Made by a program: the position numbers and the translations under genes
Shown here: positions 1 through 10,008 of the stretch, one piece after another
Layout: every line of letters starts with the position of its first letter
Position numbering within the stretch: position 1 is the stretch's first letter
From: Symbiodinium natans
Lineage: Eukaryota; Sar; Dinophyceae; Suessiales; Symbiodiniaceae
Length of the DNA: 50,000 nt
Direction: 5' to 3'
Assembly (NCBI GenBank): GCA_905221605.1
Contig: CAJNDS010000818.1
Span: forward strand, 1 to 50,000
The notes under the pieces: model-generated
The model's database searches: none
What the model was told of the DNA's origin: nothing
The model's input: the letters and a program-made list of their open reading frames with translations, nothing else

Positions 1-1
1 G

Positions 2-1648
2 GACGCAGCCTATTTCCGAGCCTGCGCCTTCTTGTGGTCGCAGTTCCGGCCTGGTGCGGAGGCCTACTCCGTTCTGTACCTTGTGCGAAATGGCCTGATT
101 GCTGTGGTGCCGGTGTTGCCATCCTTGTCTGCTCAGATCGTGACGATGAACGTGATCCTCTACTCCAGCTCCCTCGTGGTTTCCCTCGTTCAGCCATGGC
201 GCTCGAGGGCTGGCAACCTGCTGGACGTGATGCTGCACGTTGGCTTGCTGGTTGTGCTAGACATGGCCTCTGCTTTCGCACGGTATTCTGGCTCTGATGG
301 TGGGACGTCCGTGGCCATTTGCTTGTTCTTCCTGCTGCTCATGACCTTGGCCATCGTCACTTCGGCGGCCTCTGGCATCATTCTGCACGTGGCTCGCGGC
401 CGGCGAAAGCCGTGGCGTTTCTTCCTGTCCCACCAGAAGAGCAGCGCTGGAGCTTTCGCGCGGCTGCTCAAGACCCAGCTTCTGAGAAGAAGCTCCCGGT
501 ACACGACCTTCATGGACACAGACGACCTCCGGGATCTCACGGAGCTCTTTGGCTTCGTGAGAGACACCCACACCTTCGTCTTCCTGGCAAGCCCTGGGAT
601 CCTCCAAAGGAAGTGGTGTATCGGGGAGGCGGTCACGGCGAAGCTGTCGGAGGTCCGCACGGTGATGGTGCGGTGGCCCGGGTATCAGGATCCAGACGAG
701 CACTTCAGGGAGAACCTGGCCTTCGTGATTCCCGGGGTCGAAACCCTGACCAACTACGGCATCTCCCTTGAGGATGTGTCGGAGACCTTGCTCTGGATCA
801 GCACGGTGGACTCCTTCCCGATGCCGGCCACCCTGAACTTGCAGACCCTCGGCCGCCTCTGTGAGTCCTTGACAGGGACCGTGGGGCAACAACGCTCCTT
901 TTCTTCGGAGGAGCCTCGCTTCCCCGACTGCCTCCTCTTGGTGGACCCAGACAATCTGGAGGCAGTGGCCACGGCCTACGTGCTCTATGAGCTCCTCCTG
1001 CCCTTGGTGAGCAAGGCGCTGCAGTGCTCCTTTCCCTACGTGCTCAGCAAAGGCCAGGGCGTTCCGACCAGCTCGAAGACCGCACTGCTGATCTGCTCCC
1101 AGGGGTGCCTAGACTCTTTCCACCTTTCGAACTGGATCCTCGAGGCCGTGGAGCTGCGCTGCTGCGTGATCCCGATCATTGCGGAGCCCGGCTTCGTCGT
1201 GCCCACGGACTTCGGCCCCGGCTTGCAGAAGCGGACGCCCGACTACGCGGGCATCGTGCAGGCGATCTTCAAGGAGATCGCGACGGTCTTCGCCCCGCAG
1301 GCCTACTCCAGCACGCAGGAGGACGTCCCCCAAAATCTTCCCAGCGCCAGCTTGCTCAGATTCTTTGGGGCCATAAAAACCGGGCATGCTTCTCACAACT
1401 CTTCTTTTGCACAGTGGTTCTCCAGAACAGCGAACAGGACTTGCAGCTGCGCGCGAAACAGATCGCCTTCCGCCTGCAGTCGAAGATGTCGGGGCGTGGC
1501 ACGCAGCTGATGCAGCCCGCGCGCCCTGCAATTGACGAAGGGCACCTGCCGTACCTCGACACCCCCTTTTGTTGGGACGTCCTTCACTTTCAGCACGTTC
1601 TGTAAGCATGTTCTGGCGATTTTTTTTTTTCTCTCTCTCTCTCTCTCC

Positions 1649-1725
<77 letters not shown>

Positions 1726-2549
1726 TTTTGTCTCTTTTTTTGGGTGCATGCTGGCAGCCGGGGGAGGGGGGAAGGGCATGAGGGACCCGAACTAACAAAC
1801 GGGAGTTCCACGAACCCAAAACCCTCAGCCCTCAACCCTCAACCCCAAACCCTCAACCCTCAACCCCCAAACCATCCACCCTAAACCCCAGACCCCAAAC
1901 CCCAAGCCCTCGACCCTAAACCCCAAACCCTGAACCCTAAACCCCAAACCCTAAACCCCAAACCCTCAACCCCAAACCCCAAACCCTAAACCCCAAACCC
2001 CGAACCCTCAACCCTAAACCCTAAACCCTCAACCCGCAACCCTAAACCCCAAACCCCAAACCCTAAACCCCAAACCCCAAATCCTAAACCCTAAACCTGA
2101 AACCCCAAACCCTAAACCCGAAACCCCAAACCCTAAACCCCAAACCCCAATCCCTAAACCCCAAACCGTGAACCCTAAACCCCAAGCCCTCAACCCTAAA
2201 CCGAGGCGCGACCTTGGCCTGATCGAAGTGAATGGGCCCCCGCCGGAGATGGTGGAGGGATCCAGGAGCTTGGGGCCCAGTGTGTGGAAGTTTTCTGCAT
2301 CGTCTTGGGGGTTTGAGTGGTTTGAGGGGTTTAGGGTTTAGGGTTGGTTTAGGGTTTAGGGTTTAGGGCTACGGAGCACCGAAAGGGAGCAAGCTGATGA
2401 TCGCGCAACATTAGCCCCTCCGTGGTTTCAGGAGCAGCATGGACTTTGCACTCCTTGGGTCAGACGAAGTGCGGATGTATCGGGTGGGGCCGGCTGAAGA
2501 AGAGACTTCTCAGACGGATGAGGCGGTTGAGTCACTTGTGTCTCTGTAA
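2..2549 (+). CDS. Membrane protein with TIR-like domain, 5' partial, multi-exon
   Basis: The frame is open from base 2, so the gene enters from the left edge. Exon 2-1324 encodes at least three hydrophobic segments (about 137-190, 218-280, 308-391), then a TIR-like domain: FLSH at 422-433, MDTDDL at 512-529, a hydrophobic strand with FVFLASPG near 575, and KWCIGEA at 611-631. A second alpha/beta region follows. An intron 1325-1425 (GT...CAG, 101 bp, phase 0) joins STQED to NSEQDLQLRAKQ; this explains the frame change, because the uninterrupted frame turns into unlikely protein. Later exons are less certain: about 2206-2280 (frame RDLGLIEVNG) and a terminal exon 2432-2549 after tttcag, ending at TAA 2547-2549. 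The last introns hold CT repeats and heptamer arrays. TIR domains bind partner TIRs or cleave NAD; no catalytic glutamate is claimed here. Domain call fairly sure, 3' exons tentative. Confidence 0.62.
1630..1735. repeat. (CT)n microsatellite
   Basis: About 100 bases of CT dinucleotides with a few interruptions, inside an intron of the TIR gene. It gives long meaningless Ser-Leu and Arg-Glu frames on the two strands. Confidence 0.95.
1806..2202 (+). repeat. Degenerate C-strand telomere-like array (CCCTAAA / CCCCAAA / CCCTCAA)
   Basis: About 400 bases of 7-mer units with mixed variants. It ends at an AG (2204-2205) immediately upstream of a candidate exon of the TIR gene. Confidence 0.95.
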
Positions 2550-3764
2550 GATGTGGCTTAGGGTTTAGGGCTTTTCGGGTTTGTTTTGTGGTTTTTGGGG
2601 TTTAGGGTTTGATTGTGGAGCCCTTCACAGGCCTGGTGACACAGGGTGTTGGTGCTATAGGAGTCCAGTAGACTGTGTGGGCCTAGACGCGGCTGTAAGA
2701 ATAGAATGGTACTGCGTTTCTAAGAGACGAACGTCCTCCGTGGCGATCTCTCTCCTGTTGACCAAATATGTGAGAGTTCGCTTTAAGGCATTCTCCCACA
2801 TGCAACGAGAATTCGGAAGATTATTTTTCGTTCTTTTACGCGAGACGGCTTGGTCCGCTATGTTGGAGGAGCTGCTTTGACCCCCAACGAACACTTGCAC
2901 CTGCATTGGCGCGCCCTTGGCGCGCATCGAAACATTGCTGGTCAGTTCTCTGAATGTGGGATGTTCCCCGTTTTCCTAACAGTCCTTAATCGGGATTATA
3001 AGAGGGGGTACGGTAATCCCTATTAAGGTTTGTTAGTATAAGGGGGAACTTCCCAACTCTGAATCATCTTCGGGAAGATGCGGAAGTTTGCCATCGACTT
3101 TTCCCTGAAACCCTAAACCCCAAGCCCTAAACCCTAAACCCTAAACCCTCAAACCCTAAACCCTAAACCCTAAAACCCTAAACCCTCGAAAACCAAAAGC
3201 CCCGAGCCCTAAACCCTAAACCCTAAGTTCCCGTCGCTGTTGGACAAGTGTTGGAGTGGTATTGGAGTGGTCCACAGTGAGCGTGGCATGCGCTTTAGGG
3301 ACTCATCTTCTTGGCTTTCTTCTGGCTGGCTCTTAGGACTTTAACTTTTTTTTGGGTTGTTGTAGAAACTACAATAAGGAGCCTAAAGAGTAGTAGGGGT
3401 TCAGAAGTCAGCCAAGTCTTTGGAGTGCTCACCTCCGCATCCTAAAGCCCTCCACTTAACCACGATGGGAACCCAAGACACGTACCCATGTGACAGAGAG
3501 TTTGTGGACATCCCCACGCGCTGTTCATGACCTGAGTTGTCTGCTTATGGGGTCGACGTCTGCCCTTCCTTACCCGAAAACGGCCCTACAAACCCTACAA
3601 AACCCTGTAAAACCCTGTAAACCCTTTAAACCCTATAAACCCTATAAACCCCATAAACCCTATAAACCCCTTCAACCCTTTCAACCCTAAACCCTCCAAA
3701 GCCCCCACACAGACAACTCACCGAGGCTCCAGCGGGTTGGGACTCGGGGGGTTCGGTCCTTGCA
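2550..3764. other. Intergenic stretch between TIR and SHWWG genes
   Basis: Holds a short G-array (2555-2610), a 300-base more complex segment (2650-2950) with open frames on both strands but no recognisable protein, a foldback element (2958-3053), a C-array (3103-3224), and a run of CCCTATAAA-like variants (3590-3700) that gives a low-complexity Lys-Pro-Tyr frame. I see no gene I can support. Confidence 0.6.
2958..3053. repeat. Foldback (MITE-like) element, copy 1
   Basis: An imperfect inverted repeat. The left arm contains CTAACAGTCCTTAATCGGGA and the right arm contains the near complement TCCCTATTAAGGTTTGTTAG. The outer arms GGGATGTTCCCC and AGGGGGAACTTCCC also pair. A second copy lies at 26836-26912. 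No coding capacity; presumably a non-autonomous DNA element. Confidence 0.7.
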
Positions 3765-5841
3765 ATGTCGGAGGCCGTTCTCGACCAGTGTCGGGCCTGG
3801 GTGACCAGGCATGGAAGCCTGATGACGGAGCCCGGGTTAAGGATGCTCCTGCAGGAGATCTGCCAGCTCTCAGATCAGGAGGTGAATTTGCTTCGTGAGG
3901 GCTTCGACGCCCAGGCTGACCGGCTGCAGCCGATGCCTCTGGTGCCCTTTGTTCAGTGGCTCTTCCAGGCCCTGACTCCTAGGGCTCCTCCGACTCCTCC
4001 GGCTCCCACTCCGCCTCCTGCCCGGGCTCCTGAGGAGTCAGGGGTCCCCCTGCGCGAGTTCCGGCGCCTCGTGGCCGAGAACCCCTGGCTGGCCACAAAA
4101 CGCTGGAACGCGCACGCCGGGCGCGCGGAGCGGCCCAACATGCACGACGTGGTCGCGGAGATCATCAAGCCGAGGACTGAGGCGAAGCTCATCGCCTACG
4201 CCGAGCTCCTGGAGCCCCTAAAGCCCCAGGTCTTCGTGAGCCACTGGTGGGGAGAGGAGTTTCTCAGCTTCGTGCGCGCCCTGCGGCTCTTTGCCCGCGT
4301 CTACGCCTTTGAAGCTTTAAAGAATCTGCCTGAGGAGGATTATGTGGAAGTGTTGGACAACATCGTCTTTTGGGTCTGCTCCTTTGCCAATCGACAGTGG
4401 GAGGTGAACTTGGGAAGCACGCTGCAAGAGAGCCCCTTCGAGCGTGCGCTCGCAGCACCGACTTGCACGCATGTGGTGATGGTTATGGACCCAGATGCTA
4501 CCCCGTTGCGTCGCATCTGGTGTCTCTGGCTGCAGGCAGTCTGGTTGGGAAGGGTGACCTGCTGTAATGAGGGGTGTCGGTAAACGATGGGTTTGCAGGT
4601 TAGCAAAGCGCGGAATTACCTTCGTTACTTCACGGCATCTTGCTTCAGCTTGTTCCTAGCTAGGAGCCTCTTTTTTCTCCAGTCTTTCGGTGCATCATGC
4701 ACAGAATGTAGCATCTTCACGGTCCTTATTGTCCTTTTAACGTTTGTAGTTTATGTATGCAACGAACTGGCCGAGAACCATGCTATTCGAAGCCTAAGGT
4801 GTCTCTACGAGGTGCTTCGCACGCACGCGCTGAAGAAGACCTTCCACATCGCCACGGACAGCGGCGTCCTCACCTTCGGCGACGATGAGCCGAAGGGGCA
4901 GCAGCGGGAAGATCTCCTGAGCCTGACACTTCGGGATACTTGGGAAAATTTTTTTCAATTCTGGGGTACTACAGGTGATTCTTCTTAATTCAATCTGGGG
5001 TACTAGAATTCCTAAGAAGCAGCTAACATTATGATTTTTTTGTTCGGGTTCCAAGTTCAGCATAGGACAAAGAGAGTGCTGGAGATCGATGCCTCCACGG
5101 CGCAGGCAAGTAAGGAGCCTGACCGACGCATGATCATGAACGAGGTGGACAAGGCGGAAGGGCCAAGGTCTTTTAGGGTTTAGGGTTTAGGGTTTAGGGT
5201 TTAGGGTTTAGGGTTTAGGGTTTAGGGTTGTTCATGATGGAAAAGCTGCGATGCGCGTCTCCCCTGAGAGGCTGTTGGCTTGGAGCAGTTCGGACTGCAC
5301 GTGGCGTCGCTACTGATGCTGGCCTTCAGGCGCCAGGGGGGGCCCTGAAGCACATGATGACCCCCTGGTTCTTAGCAGGGAACTGAAGGAATGAGGGAAT
5401 GAGCACCCTATAATAGACCCTTTAAGGGATGATCTAGGGCCCTCATCCCCCCATTCCCTACCAAGAACTGAACCAGGGAGATGATTGGTATGCTTGGGGA
5501 GGCTTTTCTTTCATCAGTTGGTTCAGGGTTCAGGGTTTAGGGTTTAGGGTTTAGGGTTTAGGGTTTAGGGGTCGTTTGCAGTCGGGACCGACCTGATCTA
5601 GAAAGATACATCGAGCTCGCAGTGTGAGGGACTTGCAGCCCTAAACCCTAAACCCTAAACCCTAAACCCTAAACCCTGAATCCTGAACCCTGAACCCTAA
5701 ACCCTGAACCCTAAACCCTAGACCCTAAACCCTAAACCCTAAACCCTAAACCTGGCAGTTGCACTTCTGACAAGGATGCGGGGTGGAGAGCAACTGGCCA
5801 TGGAAGCTCCCGAACCTCGACTCTTCTTCGGTGTGCTTTAA
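3765..5841 (+). CDS. SHWWG-motif protein, multi-exon, function unknown
   Basis: Exon 1 (3765-4519) starts at ATG and encodes about 252 residues: a helical N-terminal part, a Pro-rich linker (residues 71-88), then SHWWGE (159-164), FWVCSFANRQ (202-211) and MDPDATPLRRIW (241-252). I associate this motif set with a large dinoflagellate family of unknown function. Intron 4520-4798 (GT-AG, 279 bp) is bounded by a 9-bp direct repeat, GGTGTCTCT. Exon 2 starts at 4799 and restores RRIW-CLYEVLRT; its end is uncertain (about 4932 or 4971). Exon 3 (5061-5167) encodes RTKRVLEIDAS...EVDKAEG. A G-array follows at once (5172-5229). A further exon near 5290 (FGLHVASLLMLAF) and a terminal exon 5759-5841 (ending FFGVL-stop, TAA 5839-5841) are plausible. 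Exons 1-3 confident, the rest tentative. Confidence 0.65.
5172..5229 (+). repeat. G-strand array (TTTAGGG)n at intron start
   Basis: About eight perfect TTTAGGG units starting four bases after the probable donor (AAG|GTCTTTTAGGG) of SHWWG exon 3. Confidence 0.95.
5362..5479. repeat. Imperfect inverted repeat (foldback)
   Basis: The left arm begins CCCTGGTTCTTAGCAGGGAA; the right arm ends in GAACTGAACCAGGG with TTCCCTACCAAG inside. It lies between two G-arrays in the SHWWG gene region. Confidence 0.55.
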
Positions 5842-6010
5842 ATCTTACACCCCAAAACCCTAAAACCCCAAAACCCAAAAACCCAAAAACCCAAAAACCC
5901 TAAAACCCTAAAACCCCAAAACCCAAAAACCCAAAACCCTAAAATCCTAAAGCCCTAAAACCCTAAAACCCTAAAACCCCAAAACCCGAAAAAACCCTAA
6001 GTCTTGCGCG
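5638..6010 (+). repeat. C-strand arrays (CCCTAAA, then CCCTAAAA variants)
   Basis: CCCTAAA units at 5638-5752 end at the AG upstream of the terminal SHWWG exon. After that exon, from 5850, units lengthen to CCCTAAAA / CCCCAAAA. Confidence 0.9.
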
Positions 6011-6302
6011 TTAAGACCCTAAACTAGAGGGGTTTCGGACCCCGGCTACTTTGCTGGAATGTGGGAGTTTCTCGAAAATCCTAAATCTTACACCCTACAA
6101 CCCTCAAACAAAGGGGTTTCGGGCTCCGGCTACTTTGGGTGGAATATGGGAGTTTCTCTCAGAACCTCCGCAAGCTCTTCAGCGGGCTCCGCGTGAGCCA
6201 AAGAGCACCAAAGGAGGCAACTCGCGGTGGCACCTAAGTGAGGGTTTAGGGTTTAGGGTTTAGGGTTTAGGGTTTAGGGTTTAGGGTTTAGGGTTTAGGG
6301 AG
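6011..6302. other. Short tandem duplication, small open island, then G-array
   Basis: A 45-base segment (GGGGTTTCGG...GGGAGTTTCTC) occurs twice, at 6029-6073 and 6113-6160. An open island follows (6171-6237, AACCTCCGCAAG...), then a perfect TTTAGGG array at 6241-6300. No product recognised. Confidence 0.5.
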
Positions 6303-6449
6303 GGCATCCCGCCTGACAAAGGTAGACCCGCCCCAGACCCCTGGGAGGATGCGCGAAGCAAACCAATGAAGTGTCCAGAAGACAGATCTACAGTAAGCCT
6401 GAAGACGACAGAAGTTGGAAAAGCAAGGGGAAACATTCGTCCGAATTAA
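6303..6449 (+). CDS. Candidate exon, product unknown
   Basis: A 48-codon frame between a G-array and a C-array (IPPDKGRPAPDPWED...), ending in TAA at 6447-6449. Possible donor AAAG|GTAGAC inside. Composition is protein-like, but no family is recognised and the boundaries are open. Confidence 0.3.
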   Translation, partial: GIPPDKGRPAPDPWEDARSKPMKCPEDRSTVSLKTTEVGKARGNIRPN

Positions 6450-6619
6450 GGCGACCATAGTCCTCTACCCGCAATGTGGATTTCAGGAAGATGCGTCGTG
6501 AAGATTTCCCACACCTCAGTCAGACTGGCCTAGATAGAAACCCTGGCGGGCAAAGGCCTCGGCCCCTAACAAGGGGCACGTAGGTTTTTGGCCGGTTAGG
6601 ATTCGGGTTCGAGGGTCAA

Positions 6620-6935
6620 GCCCTAAACCCTGAACCCTAAACCCTAAACCCTAAACCCTAAACCCTAAACCCTCAACCCTAAACCCTCAACCCTTATTGG
6701 GGTGTACGGCTTTGGTGGGTCTTGAGGGCTTTGGGGTTTCAGGGCGCTGGGTGTTCGTAGCCTGCGTATGTTCTTCAACGTGACGACTGCTCCTGGGTCC
6801 CCTGTTTTGTGGGAGATGTTAAGTAGGCTCACTAGGTCAAAAGGGCTTTCAAGTAACCCTCAACCCTAAAACTCAAACCCTAAACCTTAAACTCTAAACC
6901 CTAAGCCCTAAACCTTAAGCCCTAAACCCTAAACA
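6620..6935 (+). repeat. Two C-strand arrays with a short spacer
   Basis: CCCTAAA-type units at 6620-6695 and again, more degenerate, at 6855-6935. The spacer between them shows no open frame worth calling. Confidence 0.85.
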
Positions 6936-6950
6936 AACCAACTTCAAAAG

Positions 6951-7037
6951 ACCGAGGAGCTGAAGCACCGGTTTTTTGACCTGCATCGCCTGCGCGACAT
7001 CCTTGTTGCCTGGGGTGCACAGAAGTATGCTTTGTAA
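6951..7037 (+). CDS. Candidate terminal exon, product unknown
   Basis: After an AG that ends a C-array (caaaag, 6945-6950), 28 codons (TEELKHRFFDLHRLRDILVA...) end at TAA 7035-7037. The helix-like composition favours real coding. It may instead be an internal exon using GTGCAC as donor. It could belong to the ankyrin gene downstream or to a separate upstream gene. Confidence 0.35.
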   Translation, partial: TEELKHRFFDLHRLRDILVAWGAQKYAL

Positions 7038-7112
7038 GCCCCTTAAGTGCCCTAATATGGTTGTAAGTACAGTTGTCATTGGTTCATAAGTACCATGACC
7101 CTCCAAGTGGGT
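7034..7112. repeat. Dispersed repeat family A, copy 1
   Basis: Contains AGTGCCCTAATATGGTTGTA, AGTACAGTTGTCATTGG and GTACCATGACCCTCCAAGT. The first two motifs recur at 14672-14700 in the same order. The third occurs there inverted and upstream, as expected if each copy keeps a different end of an element with terminal inverted repeats. Confidence 0.5.
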
Positions 7113-7409
7113 ATTTCCCCAAATAGGGGTAGCCCTTTGAAGCCCCCTAATATGTGGAATAGAATCCCCTTCAAGGGGCCCGCGAAAGGGTACCACTATT
7201 TTCGGAAAGCCCCGTATCAGTAGAAGTCCAAACGTGTTTCTGTGTGAAGGTATGTCTGCAGGGTTCTTTTGCCAGAATAGGGCTTGCTCCGAAAATATGT
7301 CCACAGAATACTCGAATCCTTATTCTGGGAACGCGCGACCAGGGCACCCGTAGTTGGAGAGCCCTCCCCTCATGGGGTCCGTATGTATGTATGTTTCTTT
7401 CGTGGATAA

Positions 7410-7583
7410 CCCTAAACCCTGAAGCCCTGAACCGCAATCCCCGAACCCTAAACCCTAGACTCCAAACCCCGAACCCTAAACCCAAGCCCCAAACCCCAAA
7501 CCTCGAACCCTAAACCCTAAACCCTAAGCCCTAAACCCTAAACCCCAAACCCTAAACCCTAAACCCTAAACCCTAAACCCTAA
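7410..7583 (+). repeat. C-strand array upstream of ankyrin exon
   Basis: Degenerate then perfect CCCTAAA units. The array ends 15 bases upstream of the ankyrin exon at 7599. Confidence 0.9.
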
Positions 7584-7598
7584 GTCTGTCGACATCAG

Positions 7599-10008
7599 GT
7601 CACCTTCGAGGGCAGGACTCCGCTGCACAGCGCAGCTCAAAGGAAGGGGCCCGATGAGGTGCCTTTCATCAGGGGTACGTGCACCGGATATCTTGAAGAG
7701 CTTTAGGGTTTAGGGTTTAGGGTTCAGGGTTCAGGGTTTAGGGTTTAGGGTTTAGGGTTCAGGGTTCAGGGTTTATTGTTTAGCGTTTAGGGTAGGTTAG
7801 TTATAACCCACACCCCTGGGAGGATCCAAAAGTAGAGATTTTTCGGAACCCTGAAGGGGATCTAGCTGTTGGATCCTCCAAGGGGTCTGGGTCATAACGG
7901 AACCTTGAACCCTAAACCCTAAACCCCAAACCCTAAGCCCTAAACCCTAAACCCTAAACCCTGAACCCTAAACCCTGAACCCTAAACCCTGAACCCTCAA
8001 CCCTCAACCCTAAACCCCAAACCCTAAACCCCAAACCTAGCCGACTTTAGGGTTGAGGGTTTAGGGTCTGCCCAACAGGTTCGACTGGCTTTGGCGGATG
8101 CCGACCCTGAGGCGTCGAGAATACTCCGGCAAGCACGTAACATGCAGGTTTAGAATGCGCAATAGAAATAGTAGGAATCTACAGATAGATGGATCTGTAT
8201 ATATATATATATACACAACATGTTTTTCCCGCAGCGCTCGTGGGGGGGCCTCCTTTGAGAGGAGTTGAAGAGCTGCAACTCCCTCGGCCAGACGCCCCTG
8301 CACATGGCGGCCGCGTACAACGCGCAACTTGGCTGTCAATGTGGCCTGCTAGGGTTTAGGGTTTAGGGTTTAGGGTTTAGGGTTTAGGGTTTAGGGTTTA
8401 GGGTTTCAGGTTTAGGGTTTAGGATTTAGGATTTCAGGTCTGCTTGGTCGCATTGCTCGGCCCAGACTGAACCCTATGGTCTATCTGCAGGGACTGCTGG
8501 AGGCATTTGCCATGTGGGGGTTGCCGCAAATAGGGGTACCCTTTTTGGGGTCCCTTAAGCGGATTCTATCCTATTTTGGGATATACAAGGGGGTGGTAAA
8601 TATCCATGTAGTTGTGTTGAATCTCCCATTGCAAGTGCTCCTCCATCCGTCCTATGTTTCCTTAGGAGAGGCTTGGGTTTACTTCGGCTCATGCGCTGGG
8701 CCTCGCGTGACATGGCAGGCACAAGGAATCTCTGGACCTGCTTGTCGGCGCGAACATGGACATTAATGTCCCTTGATCTGCAAGTTGGTCTGTTTGGGGC
8801 ACCTGTGTTTGAGGTCTGCAGGTGAACTAAGCCCAGCTGGATTGCTAAAACGACCTAGCAGGCGGCACAATCTGATGTGACGAATGAGAGAGTTGATGTG
8901 TGTCAGAGAACGCAGCCGAGGGGCGTGACAGAAACGGTCTGACGCCGTGGATGCTCTCGGCCGTCACAGGTAGGGAGCTTGCGGTTGCCGTGTAGAGACG
9001 CCTTAAACCAAAGACTGATGCTGTTAAACCCTTTTGCCGCTCTTGCCGCGCCCGTGCACTTGCGCCTTGCCGCACTTTCTAGACCGTCTGCCCATGGCAG
9101 GTCACCATGATGCTCTTGCCCACTTGCTTGCGACGGGCGGGAGCCTTGCCTGTGATCTAGACCTCTTCGAGCAGCAGTATCTACCATGGACTTCGCGAGT
9201 GTTACCAAACGCACTGCTGCTGTCGGCATTCAGCGGCAGCGTGAAGTGCTGCCGCGTCTTGCTTGACCAGCCTGGGCAGAAGGTGCACTTGGTCATGGTA
9301 ACTGCGGCAAGTTGTTTCGGGCATCGCGAGGTACTGGAGGCCTTGCTACCCCATGTGGCAGATGTGAATGCCAGCTTCAGTGGCCCCCTTGCAAGCCCTC
9401 TTCTCCAAGCAAGCTTCTGCGGACACCTGGACTGTGTGGAGCTTTTGCTGAAGCACCGGGCTTTGCCAAACGCTACCGCAGACGGTGGGAAAACCGCTTT
9501 CTTCTGCTCCATGACTACGGGCCATGAAGACATCGGCCGTCTGCTTCTTTCTCATCGGGCGGACCCTTGGATCACAACAGACGAAGACGAGCACCCTCTA
9601 CGCACAGCCAGCGGCGGAGGGCATGACGGCTGCGTGCGCATGCTCTTGTCCTTACGGGCTGACCTGCACGGAAGACATGGTGAATCCAGATCCACCCCTC
9701 TCCATGTTGCGGCAGAGTGGGGTCGCGAGCCAACTGTCAGACTTCTTGTGAAGAACCTCGCGGATGTGAACGCCAAGGACATGAAAGACAGAACTCCCTT
9801 GCACAGGGCAGCTGAGTACGGCTACACAGATGTCCTGGCAGTCTTGCTTGAACTGCGAGCAGACGCCAGACACATGGACTGTGAAGGCATGACACCGCTG
9901 GAAGTGGCCAAGCATGAGAAGATGGAAGAGGCAGCGGCGCTACTCAGGGTTCTGACGACGGGTTCCTACTTGAATGATCTGAATCTAAGCCAGGTCCCCT
10001 CCGAATAG
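7599..10008 (+). CDS. Ankyrin-repeat protein, five exons recognised, 5' end open
   Basis: Exons: 7599-7674 (GRTPLHSAAQRKG; GTACGT donor), about 8259-8331 (GQTPLHMAAAYNAQ), 8719-8774 (GHKESLDLLVGANMDINVP), 8916-8969 (RDRNGLTPWMLSAVT; GTAGGG donor) and 9101-10008 (stop TAG 10006-10008). Exons 4 and 5 join exactly (ACA G|GT CAC) to give AVTGHHDALAHLLATGG. Exons 3 and 4 join in phase with a GA donor. The last exon carries about eight more repeats, with TPLHVAAEWG, RTPLHRAAEYG and MTPLEVAKHEK among the consensus positions. Ankyrin repeats are protein-binding scaffolds; the partner is unknown. The exon 2/3 junction is not resolved. Introns 1 and 2 hold heptamer arrays; introns 3 (141 bp) and 4 (131 bp) do not. 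The ATG at 9094 is in intron sequence under this model. Confidence 0.78.
7703..8068. repeat. G-array then C-array inside ankyrin intron 1
   Basis: TTTAGGG units at 7703-7795 start 28 bases after the donor. CCCTAAA units follow at 7904-8038, then one short G-run. The spacer at 7805-7900 holds a small inverted repeat (CCCCTGGGAGGATCC / GGATCCTCCAAGGGG). Confidence 0.9.
8351..8445 (+). repeat. G-strand array in ankyrin intron 2
   Basis: About 13 TTTAGGG units beginning about 20 bases after the end of ankyrin exon 2. Confidence 0.95.

Noticed and set aside
2655-2927. 90-codon minus-strand protein and overlapping plus frame
   Set aside because: Both strands are open in the same stretch. Neither matches a known family nor has flanking gene signals.
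9094-9096. ATG 9094 as start of the ankyrin protein
   Set aside because: Upstream exons join in phase to base 9101 to complete an ankyrin consensus, so the ATG lies in the intron end ATGGCAG.
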